From positions 682,001 to 746,000 of the forward strand of contig JAJQJQ010000044.1 in the NCBI GenBank assembly GCA_028622995.1: a stretch of DNA of 64,000 nucleotides. The letters are read 5' to 3'. Of this stretch, positions 35,719 to 46,284 are shown piece by piece (the stretch's first letter is position 1; every line of letters begins with the position of its first letter). Below the pieces are notes generated by a model. The model worked only from the letters and a program-made list of their open reading frames with translations. It did not search any database and had not been told where the DNA came from. Position numbers and translations under genes: made by a program. The DNA comes from Panagrolaimus kolymaensis (lineage: Eukaryota > Nematoda > Chromadorea > Rhabditida > Panagrolaimidae).

Positions 35719-36750
35719 GTTTGCTAAAAATTAAAGCTATAAGTAATCTCATGCAACATGAAATAAAAATGTAAAAACGGAATAACGCGGGAAAATCTAT
35801 GATAATTGCAGATGAAAAGAAAGAAGAAATGAATGTTTTTTTTAGTTTGAAATGAAAATAATTTGAGAACCATTTATTTAAGAATATTTTCGTTTTGAAA
35901 GAAAAAGGCATTTAAATACTGTTTTGCTTTTTTTTTCTTCAAAGGATTCTCCTTTCTTATTTTTTTCAAGCTTTGCAAATCATTAACTTTTTGTTTATTA
36001 AAAATAGGGACCGGCAAGCAGAAAATGAAGTATTTTTGTTTTGATATATGGTTTAGAGGGATAGGTACTTTCAAATACGGGGAATTTAATGATAGAAGAG
36101 AAAATAAAATTTAATAAACTCCCAATTAAGATATCAAGGTTTTAATATTTGTATCTGAAATAAAAAATGGCAACGATGAAGGTTTTCTTCCCCTTTCATT
36201 TTTTGCATGTTGCAAATGAAAAACAAGAAAAGGCAACATTTTTCACTTGCTGATGCCCATATTTTCTAATAGTTTTAATGTTTTTGCTTTGAAAAAGTGA
36301 CTTTTCTCTTGAGTGGCCTCTGAGAGTTAATTTTGTTACATGTATTTTTGGGTGAGGAATCCGAATATCAAAAAATAAAAATTAGTCAAGCTGCGACATC
36401 TCGAGAAAACTAAAAAAAACTGTTTTTCTCCCCATTTTTAATCATTTTCAATCTATAAGAATTGGATATGTCAATAACAGAATTTTACGGGCTTTCAGAT
36501 GAGTCAAAGATCAAAAAATAAAAGCGATAAAACATAAACGAATCAATGCATTTAAAAATTTTGAAAAAAAGTGTCATCGTTGCCATCTTTTTTCTTTGGC
36601 ATTCGTTTGGCCAAATGTACATGCCGGTACCTAATTAAAAATTTTCATTCTTATCTTTACTGTTTACTTTTACATCGTTTCCACGATTTGTCTCCACCAA
36701 ATGTAAAGATTCTTTATTACTTTTTTATCTTCATTCTAAATTTACAATTT

Positions 36751-36965
36751 TTTGGATTCCTTTTTAAAGAGAAAAGGCTATTAACAACAACTTGATTAAT
36801 GAAATGGATATTTTACATCAACGTGAAATAAAATTTTGAAATAAAAATTGTTATTTATTGGAATTTACGGCTGTTACATAATTTTGTTTAAAACCCTATT
36901 TAAAAATAGAAAAGTTTCCGTTATGTTTTAAAGAACAGAAAAATGTAAAAAGAATTTAAGCTTTA
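36751..36965. repeat. Duplicated upstream block of F-box-like genes
   Basis: The block aligns to 32331-32545 (shared TTGATTAATG, ATCAACGTGAAATAAAATTT, GGAATTTAC.GCTGTTACAT). It lies about 1,030 bp upstream of gene C, against about 300 bp upstream of gene B, so about 0.7 kb was inserted in one copy or deleted from the other. Confidence 0.8.
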
Positions 36966-37887
36966 AAGATGGAACCTTTAAGATCTCGAGAATTTTCTAA
37001 GTTTTGCATTATTTTTTTGTTCTCGAAATTATTTTTACAGTATACTACGCTTTAAAATAGTTTGAGTGGCACTCCTTTAAATTTTTTGATTTACCTAATC
37101 AAAGAAATTTTTTTGTTATTAAAAAAATCATCTAAATCTAATGGCAATTGTATTACCTCATTATTAGATAGTTGAACTTTTACTCCCTTTGTGCATGCAT
37201 AGTAAAAATAGGTAGGTAATCATGCGATTTTACTCATGCACAAATTCTATCATCATCAAAGGGTTTTTCTTCCATCCATCCACCCAACAACGACCAAACA
37301 CAGTTATTGTATTGTATTTTTTTTAAAATGAATTTGCAATTGCATCAATAAAAGAACAATCAAGGATACTGTAGCGATCTTTTTTTGTTTGTTTATTTGC
37401 TGATAAAAATTTTTTTTATTACTCCCAAAAAAAAAATAATGGACTTTCATCGTCGCTGTTGTCTCTTCATTTTCTCGAAAAAGAGAAGAATGGTAGACGT
37501 CGATGCGTGGGAAATCAAACACGTCAGTACAGAGGAAAATCGACGACAACAAGAGGGCGATCGAAAAGCCACACCAAAGAATGAATAATAAAAAAAAAAA
37601 CAATAAAAATAACATAACGCCTTTTTTGTTTGCATCAAAGCTTGCTTGCTTGCTTCATGGGTATCTTCAAAGAAAAAAATATTTGTCGCAAAAAAATTGA
37701 AAAAAAGAAAAAATGATAAAGAAAACAAAAAAACAAAAAGTTGCTTAGCTTGCTTGCTTGCGTCTGTATTTTCGAGGGCGTTAATTTTATGAGTTCAACT
37801 TTGATAACTATCATCATAAAAAAAGGCGGGTAATAATAATAAGCATGTGTTCTTGAAAAAAAAGTTAAGCAAGGAAATGAAAAACGG

Positions 37888-37895
37888 TATAAAAG
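37888..37895 (+). promoter_or_regulatory. TATA box
   Basis: TATAAAAG lies 79 bp upstream of the ATG at 37967, nearly the same spacing as the TATA box before 19458. Confidence 0.5.
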
Positions 37896-37966
37896 AGCCA
37901 TGGAAAAATTGAAGTAATCACCAAAAAAGTTTTTTGTTTATTCACTTTTAAGAAATTTAAAAAAAT

Positions 37967-40900
37967 ATGAGAGTTGGAATTTCTCAAAAGCTTTTAATTG
38001 GAGCTTTATTGGTTACTATTTGCTTAGTTTCTGCTGACGATGATGATAATCATGGAAGCAGCAGCATTGAGAAGCATTCAGATGAACATCATTCTCATGG
38101 AAAATGTAAACCATCAACTGGAGCTAAAGCTAATTGTAAATTAGATTTAACTTTTGCAATCGATATGTCATGGGCTATGAAGACTCGGAAAAATGTTTTA
38201 AAAGTAAGTTTTTAAATTCCCAAGATTTTCTATAAAAAAGTTTATTGAACCATATTGCTTTTTTTAGCTCGCTAATTTCACCCTTGATAAAGTCATAGAT
38301 AAATATGCAATTGATCATGATTATTCTCGTATTGCAATTCAAACCCTTGGAACTTGGACCTTTTCACAATCTCCATATTTTGAAAAATATCAAAGAGCTT
38401 GTGAATTTATTTCCACCGCAGCTGAAACTGTACAATTTTTTGGTAATGGCTTTTATCCACTTTCAAAGTAAATATTTAAAATTTAAATTAAATCGAAATA
38501 AAATTATTTTTGGTTTTTAGAGTTTTTTCAAGTTATCTCGCAAGTAATTTCTTTCCATCACCAAAGAAGCGGGTTCTTGTTATTTTAACAGCAGTCAAGT
38601 AAGTCGTCTTTAACTTTGATTGCTCATTTTCTTAAAACCCCAAAACATTTTAGTGATCCATTTAATATTAACGCAGCCATTCCATTATCAAAACTTGTAA
38701 GAAAAAATACTAAAGTTATTGTCGTTGGAATTAATCAACACAATAAAAAATATCTTAAAAATGTGGCTGATGAAGTCATTTACGTGGATCTTAATAGTTA
38801 TTCGGAATCAATTTCTGATTTTATTCTTTCAAATACATGTGGTCGTATTGAATCCAACACAACTGTAGCACCTTCAACCACAACTACAAAAATTACTACT
38901 ACTACAGCTTCACCAGTTACTAACACACCTCAAGTCCAAACGACCACCCAAAATCCTATTACTACTACTGCACTACCTCAAACACATGAGCCATCAACGG
39001 AACAACCTGAAGCTCCAACAACTGCCGTGACAAGTGAACCAGAAGTTCCTACTACAGTTGAACCAGAAATTCCATCAACTGTCGAACCAAACGAGCCTTC
39101 AACTCAACAACCAATTGAGCCATCGACTGCTGGACCAATAGAGCCGTCAACTCCACAACATGAAACTTCAACCACCGCAGAGCCTATTCAGCCATCTTCT
39201 GTTGAACCTGAATCTCCAACCACTGCAACAACAAATGAACCAGAAGTTCCAACCACAGCAGCTCCAATTCAACCATCAACAGAACAACCCGAAGTTCTAA
39301 CTACAACTGCAGAACCTGAACTTCCATCGACCACACATGAACCTAATCCACCATCAACAGTTCAACCAGAAGAGCCATCAACTTCACAACCTCAAACTCC
39401 AACTACCGCAGAACCTATTCAGACATCTTCTGTCGAACCTGAATCTCCCACAACTGAAGCATCAAATGTGCCATCAACAAATGAACCTGAAGTCCCTACA
39501 ACTGCAACTCCATTTGAGCCATCGACTGAACAACCCGAAGTTCATACCACAACTGCAGAACCTGAAAATCCATCAACCCAACAACCATTTGAGCCATCAA
39601 CTGAATCCCCAATAGAGCCATCAACACTTCAACCAAATCAACCATCCACGGTACAACCTGGTCCAACAACAGAAAGCCCAGTAGAGCCATCAACGGATGA
39701 ACCTGTTGAACCAACAACACAACAACCAGATGAAGTATCAACCGCAGAACCAGTTGAACCTTCCACTGCTGATACAAATGGACCTATAGCTCCAACAAAT
39801 GAACCATTAACAGAGCAACCCGAAGCTTCTACAACAGTTAAACCAGAAATCCTATCAACTGAACAACCTATTAAGCCATCATCACCCGAAGCTCCAACAA
39901 CTACTGAATCAATTGAACCATCGACCAATGCACCCAATGAGCCTTCAACAGGCCACCCAGAAGCTTCATCGACAATTGAAGCAGTTCAACCTTCAACTGA
40001 AAATTCAGTAACTGATGCCACAAATGAACCTTCAACAAATTTTCCACACGAGCCTTCCACAGCCGATCCACTTAATCCATCAACAGAAAAACCAAATGAA
40101 TCATCAACAGCTCAACCTGAAGTTCCATCAACAATGGAAGCTGGTGATTTACCAACAGAAAATCCTATTCAGCCATCAACTGCACAACCACTTGATCCAT
40201 CAACTGAAGGTTCAAATGAGCCATCGACTAATGAACCTGAAGCGCCAACAACTTCACAATCAAATCAACCAATAACTCAAAAAACAAATGCTCCATCTAC
40301 TGATTCACCAATCGAAGCATCCACTGAAGCCCCAGTTGATTCAACAACAAATCAACCTGAAGTTACTACAACTACTGCATCAAATCAGCCATCAACATCA
40401 GTAAACCCTAGTGAATTACCAACTGAAAAACCAGCAACTAATGAACCAACAAATCCATCAACTTTTAACCCCAATGAGCCATCAACAAATGAACCTGCTC
40501 AATCTTCATCCTCTGCTCAACCTGAAGTTCCTTCATCCGCTGAACCCAGTTTATCCTCCAGCATTTTACCAATTAAACCAACAACAGCCCAAAGTGAAGA
40601 TCCAGCAACTGTCCAACCTTCTTCTGATCCATCAACAACTAAATTGCCAGAAGCTGAATCAACACCCATTATAGTTACTCTTACTCCATCTTTACCAGAA
40701 GCAACAACCACAGAAAATCCATTATCCGATGCTCTTGGATCTTCATGTTCCACCAATGTTACTGGAGCATGGTTGGATATAGTTTTTGCAATCGATACTA
40801 GTGCTTCTTTAACTCCAACTCAACTTAATCAATTTGGTGGATTAGTTGCAGGACTTTTCCGTCGATTTACTATTAGTCAAACAGAAGAACGATCAACTCG

Positions 40901-42020
40901 AGTTGCAATTGTTACATATGGCGGCAGTGAAGCCATTGTGCAATATGATTTAGAAAATATTCAAGATTGGAGTTATTTATATTCAGCATTAACAACTGTT
41001 GGAAAATTCCGGCAAAATGATAAAACTTCTGATATTTCAAAGTAAGTTATTTGGTTTTTAAATTTATAGCAAAAAAGGTTAGTTAATTAACTAAATTATT
41101 TAAATTTTCAGAGGTTTATCTGCGGCTTTTGATCTTCTTGAAAAGCAAAAAAGTCATCGAATTCCAGCCATCATCCTTGTTGGAGCTTCATCAAAGTAAG
41201 TTATTCCACCAAAATTTTTAATCATAAAAACTAAACTTCTTATTTTTTTAGTATTGCTTCAATCCCAGCTGCTGAACCACTTTCAAAAAGCATTATTGGA
41301 AATGGAACCAAAATAGTCACCATCAATTTCGCAATCAATCATGATGCCACTGATGCACCATTAAGCAATTTAGCTTCCCCAAATTATGGCTTTGTTTCGA
41401 ACGATCCAAATCTTTATTCCAAACTTACATTAGCTTTTTCAAAAATTAATTGTGTCTGCCCTTCATTAACTTATCAATTTGAAATTAATGGAACAACTTT
41501 TGGTGATTGCGTTCAAGGTTTTAATGGACAAACTCCACCCGATATTGCTCAACTTATGTGTGAAATGTCCAATGGTATTTTAGTTAGTGTAACATCGCAA
41601 GAAAAATTAGATTTTATTCGAACTAAAGTTGTTAAAAACGTTTTTGGTGCAAATCCTGAATTTACTATTGGCCTTCATCGAATTACAGAAAAAAGCAATG
41701 AATGGTTTTGGTTTGGTTATTCCAACTCAGCTTATCCATTAGGAGATTTTAAAAAGTGGGAAGATGGTAAAACTCCATCTGATTCTGCTGCTTGTGGATA
41801 TGCAACTCGTGAATCATCCGATAACAGCTTGGCTTTTGCTGCAGGTGGTTGCGATTATGAAGATGCTCGGCCATATCTTTGCCAAACTAAAGCATGTGAT
41901 TCCAATCATATGTGCGATCTTCAAAGCGGCTTTAAAGCAGCTAATGCACATACAAAACTTCAAACTGAAATGATGCAACGAATGTATCGAGTAAATAACA
42001 ACAATAAACGTGTATATTAA
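37967..42020 (+). CDS. Secreted vWA-mucin-vWA-C-type lectin protein
   Basis: Six exons: 37967-38203, 38268-38467, 38521-38598, 38654-41041, 41112-41195 and 41252-42020, giving 1,251 aa. After a signal peptide (about 1-23) come an Asp/His-rich segment, a first vWA domain (about 58-235), a Pro/Ser/Thr mucin region (about 240-868), a second vWA (about 875-1060) and a C-type-lectin-like domain (about 1065-1215) with EWFWFGYSNSAYPLGDFKKW and late cysteines. vWA-1 has DMSWA at the metal site, lacking the second Ser of DxSxS; vWA-2 has an intact DTSAS. vWA plus CTLD is a known nematode architecture, often in secreted or cuticle/immune proteins. The long mucin insert suggests heavy O-glycosylation. 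No membrane helix follows. Confidence 0.88.
38857..40740 (+). repeat. Degenerate Pro/Ser/Thr mucin repeats
   Basis: About 630 residues consist of irregular 8-10-residue units of the form EPST-xxP or EVPTT-xxP. They lie inside the large fourth exon and contain almost no aromatic or Cys residues. The DNA repeats are diverged, so this is an old array rather than a recent expansion. Confidence 0.9.
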
Positions 42021-42160
42021 TTAATTTATTAACTTTTCTTGTAAATATTTTAATAATAAATTTAAAAAGTAGCTTAACATTTTTTCCTAAAGAAAATTAT
42101 AAATGAAAAAAAGACAAGTTAATCAAATCAATCCTTAGTAACTTTTCACATTTGTGAGTA

Positions 42161-43322
42161 TCAAAGCTCCTTTATAATTTCAATAATTAAATCATTACTG
42201 AGCAAAGAGAACCCTTCAGTTGAACGAATATGCAATAAATTATAACGAATAAAATTTTTGATTAAAGCTTTTAATTCGCCATCTTCATATGTAAATGCCA
42301 CTTGAAGGCGTTCACAGCAATTCTTAAATGACAATGAGTAAAGCATGAGTTCAAAAGTATATTTCTAAATAATGTATCTTTAGTTTTTAAAAGAATTATT
42401 AATCTATTGACAAACCATGAAGCTTTCGATTTGATACTTTCTTGCAATTTTATAAAGTTCAATTTGGCAATTATGAGTACTATCTACATTATCGGTTTCA
42501 AGGAATTGTATCATTTTTTCAACAATATTTGGTTCAAAATCAGGAATTTCAACCCAATTTTCTTGTGCTTCCATAGTTTCAGGCTTCAACATAGCTCGAA
42601 ATACTGGAGAACGGGCTTCAAGAATAGCTTTATGAACCTTAAAAAAAGAAAACTTTAAATGTTTAGAATATGAATTTAACAAAAAAGCTAACCATGAATG
42701 CACTATCTTTGCATTTAATGGTAAAATTTGAAAAATTGCGTAAATCAACAATCATGCTAGCTTTTTCAGCTTTGGTTGTTGTTTCTTTATGCTGTATTTT
42801 AATTGTGGAGTCGAAAGTAAAGGTTTCATCCAATCGCTTTTCTCGTCTTTCCGATCCTGAAAAATAATAAAAATATTCAAAGTAACATTAAAGATTTGTA
42901 ACATTTATAGAAAAAAAATTGTCAAAATGAATTTTTTTTATGGTGTAAACGAAGAAACAACACTTGCCTACGTTTTCCCATTTACCGGAAGAAGAATGTT
43001 CATTGTATGCCTCAACATTCATCCACCAATGGCTATTATCATTAGAAACAATGCGGAGCTTTATTTTAATAAGCTTTCCATTCGGTGTATATATAATAAT
43101 TTCTTGACTTTCCATGGGATTCAAATAACCTGTAATTTGAAAATTTTCTAAAGTAGATTTTTTTGGTATTGCTTTTACCTTGGTTTCTTTGAACCACCCA
43201 ATAGAGGCCAATTTTCACATGATCCTATAAAAAAATATTTAACATCCAACCTTTATTTTGTAAAGTTTACGTACATCATTGTATTCACAGCTACAAAGCG
43301 TTAAGGAAGATTTTTCACTCAT
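42161..43322 (-). CDS. MATH-BTB domain protein
   Basis: Six exons: 43322-43275, 43224-43179, 43147-42968, 42856-42693, 42637-42416 and 42364-42161, giving 287 aa. The first half (about 17-110) resembles a MATH domain (GYLNPMESQEIIIYTPNGK, HWWMNVEAYNE). The second half is a clear BTB domain (FTIKCKDSAFMVHKAILEAR, SPVFRAMLKPE, IARKYQIESFM), followed by a C-terminal helical region. Such proteins are adaptors for CUL-3 ubiquitin ligases. Two joints are unusual: a 31-nt intron (43178-43148) and a GC-AG intron (42967-42857). Both are needed to keep the frame, and the protein reads well across them. If the 31-nt intron is not spliced, the gene is frameshifted. Confidence 0.72.
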
Positions 43323-43642
43323 CACAAAAATCTTCTTACGTAAATTGTTGAAGGAAAAAAACGAGATATTAAAAGATAAAATAATTTTTTTTTAAAAATT
43401 GTTTGATAAAAAGAAACAACAGTTTTTCTTTTTTGTTTTAATGTCTTTTTTTGCTAGAAAAAAAAAGCTTTCACTTGTTATAATGCTTTTTCTTCGAAGG
43501 GTTGCTGCTACAGTTTAAAGTTAAACAATTTTTGTTAGTCATCATTGAATTTTTTTTTGAAATGAAAGAGATTGTAATAATAAATATGCAAGTTTGGACG
43601 ACGCATTGCTTTTTGTATATTTCATCATTCTTTGACTTTAAC
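43323..43642. other. Upstream flank of MATH-BTB gene
   Basis: AT-rich sequence upstream of the MATH-BTB start. No separate gene or motif was recognised. Confidence 0.3.
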
Positions 43643-43880
43643 AGAATTTGAAATTTTGGCCAAAGAGAAAATTTGCGAGGAACTAAAAATTAAAGGAGTT
43701 GTTGACTCAAACAGAATTTCTTTGGCTTTTGAAGATATTGTTGCAGCGGTTCCAAATGCTTTTTGTATTTCGTAAGCTTAACTTTTTTAAATCTTAAAAC
43801 TTCAAAATATATTTTAGACTTGGAAATTCCAATCTAACTCCATTAACTTTGAAAAATCTTTGTTCCATGAATCGAAAACC
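43643..43880 (+). pseudogene. Fragment of an F-box-like gene (54-kb type)
   Basis: The fragment aligns to about 54449-54690 in gene D. It includes IKGVVDSNRISLAFEDIVAA, the same donor (TCGTAAGCTTA), the intron, and the next exon start (LGNSNLTPLTLKNLCSMN). No start exon lies upstream, and the frame downstream degenerates into Lys-rich sequence. The stretch 43881-44333 has no supported feature. Confidence 0.75.
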
Positions 43881-44333
43881 AAAAATGTGCGATTCACAAT
43901 TTTTTTTAATTATTTTATCCATTTAATTAATTACAAAAGCAAATTAAATCAAGTAAAAGATAAAAAGGAATACATGAGGACAAGAAAAAAAATGAGTGAG
44001 AATAAAACTGTAACAAAAAAAATGATTGAAATGTATCAAAAACAAAAATAAAAAAATACAGAATCAAAGATGAGAATTAATAATTTTTATAATAAAAATT
44101 GAAGAAAAAAAATAAGTTGTTTTTAAAAATATAAAAAAAAGTTCAACCCGTATTTGTTAGCCTTGATTTGATTTGATTTTTATGAAATTGAAATTGAAGA
44201 AGATGCCGCTTTTTTATGTTTTGTTTGTGGGGATTTTTGGGTATTTTTGTTTACCTCTAAAAAATATGTAAGTTAAACCCGAAAAGAAGTTCAGAAAAAT
44301 AAATTTGTAATTTTTTTCTTACTTTAAAAAAAA

Positions 44334-46284
44334 TTAATTTCTCCAATTTGTTGTAGACCAGCTATCATCAATTGTCGAATTACCACCAACATAACCACCA
44401 CCCATATTATTATTTGGTTGTAGTTGTTGTTGCTGCTGCTGCTGTTGAGATTGTGTTTGTTGTTGGGGAATAATTGAAGGTCCAGTTAACCATGGATCGT
44501 CTTGTAATCCACCACTTTGAATAATACCATAATCAATTGTTTGCATTTGATTTTGAGGTAGTGGTTGTTGTTGTGGCACCACTGTTGTAATTTCATTTGG
44601 TGGCCAAATTGGAGCAACGGCAGCAGCAGTGGCAGGCATAAATGTATTATTTGGTTGCTGTTGTTGGGAAATTTGTTGAGATGGAAGTTGTTGTTGAGCT
44701 TGAGAATCTTCCACAACTGTAGCTTTAGCAACAACATATTCAAATTGATTATTATATGGATTTAAAAATTTATGAGCTTCAAGAATAAATGAAATAAATC
44801 GATCTGGGTTTGTAGCTCGTAAGCGGCAAGGTTCCTGAAATGGAAAAAATAATAATAATAGGTTTTAGAAAGTTGTTGTTTTGATTTTAAAGGATTCAGC
44901 AACAACTAAAAAACTTTAAAGCAAAAACTTGAAAACCCCGAAAACTGAAGCTATTAAAACTATGTAATGCTGCTTTTTTCGTTTTTAATCCTTTTTTTTA
45001 TAAACACCCAAACTATGTATGTCGCTCAGATTGTTATAGCTTTCAACAACAATGTGACTTGACTCACTTGCATAACATCTTGTCCATTCATCATTAGTTG
45101 AAAAGCATTTTGAATGATTGAATTATCATTTGGATTTGATTCAACGATATCCCAAATATGTCTTCCAACAAAACTTTGATCCAAATTTATTCCTAATAAT
45201 TGTGCAGCTCTTTGATCAACAAAATTTATTTTTCCATCTTCAGTTATTTTCATTGAAAATTGTTGCAATGTTGGTGAAAGTGGATCATTTCCAAGTGGCA
45301 TCGAAGCAATTTGAAGCCTTCCTATTGCAACTAAACACGAAGTTGGTGGAGCTTCAATACCTTGAGGCGGAGCAGATTTAATATATCCCGTACAATGAAC
45401 CACAACATAATTTTGGCCATTATGAGTAAAAAGAGGTCGACGATTTCGAAGTCGATGCATAGGTTCAAGCATGCCTAATTTCATTCGACATATAAATCCC
45501 CTTCGACATGACATATGTACTCGAACTGCGGAAGATGTTTCCTTTTTAATTGTACCATTTTTAAGATCCACTATTCGATTTAGGGATGCTTCAGATCCGC
45601 ATAGTTGATCTCGAACTTTATCCATATCATCTGGATGAATGAGATCGTACACACTTCGATGGAGCCAATCTTCCTGAAGAAAAAAATTGAGAATATAAGA
45701 AAATATTTTAAAAATTTGGGTATAAAGCAACGCGAAAATAGCAAGTACAAAGTGCCGGGTATCTTAGGAATATATAAAATTTGCTACTAAGAAAAGCTTA
45801 CTTGTCTCAAATTTAATACAGGCATAATAGAATCTGCTACATATAAAACTCTTCCGCTTTCACAACTAACAACAAATAAAAATCCATTAGCAGCTTCTAA
45901 AATTAAATGCTTTAATTCTTGATCCGTTAAAAATGTGGGTTTTGAAGCAAATGGATCATTTGGATGTTGACCCTGTGTGGAAGCATCTCGAATACTTTTC
46001 ATATGAGTTACAGCCATGCGTAAAATAGTTAATTTATCTGGTTTCCTTCCCAATGCAGCACATTGAGGCACCATTTCCGCTAATTCATTAATATAATGGG
46101 TCATTTTATTTCGACGACGTCGTTCAATTTCGGAATGATTTTCTCGAGCATATCGATCTTTAGTGTTGTCTCCACTTGCAGCGGGTTCCATGCCTTCGCC
46201 AAATGTTTGATTTTGATACATATCTGGTGGCATCATCGCATAATCACCATAATCATAATTTCCCATTGCAGAATTTGGATCCAT
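44334..46284 (-). CDS. aha-1: ARNT/HIF-1beta-type bHLH-PAS transcription factor
   Basis: Three exons: 46284-45802, 45673-45068 and 44834-44334, giving 529 aa. The bHLH (about 44-98) is nearly the ARNT consensus: [20 protein letters not shown], then [23 protein letters not shown] (about 120-270) contains [19 protein letters not shown] and [15 protein letters not shown] (about 290-400) includes [19 protein letters not shown] and the PAC-like [16 protein letters not shown]. The C-terminal 100 residues are Gln-rich, as in activation domains. AHA-1 is the obligate dimer partner of AHR-1, HIF-1, CKY-1 and HLH-34 in C. elegans and acts in the nucleus. It has only two introns, and all domains are intact. 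Confidence 0.96.

Larger units (their letters stand above)
35719..37966. other. Intergenic 2.2 kb
   Basis: It carries the 5' flank of F-box-like gene C and the promoter of the vWA-lectin gene. Apart from the duplicated block at 36751-36965 it is AT-rich, with low-complexity frames that I do not accept as genes. Confidence 0.4.

Noticed and set aside
37304..37901. Overlapping hydrophobic frames upstream of the lectin gene
   Set aside because: Low complexity on both strands at once, with no signal-peptide logic or homology; the region fits a promoter.
38857..40740. Evenly spaced repeats that look array-like (CRISPR or satellite)
   Set aside because: They are open in one frame and encode Pro/Ser/Thr mucin units inside one exon; spacers and repeats are not distinct.
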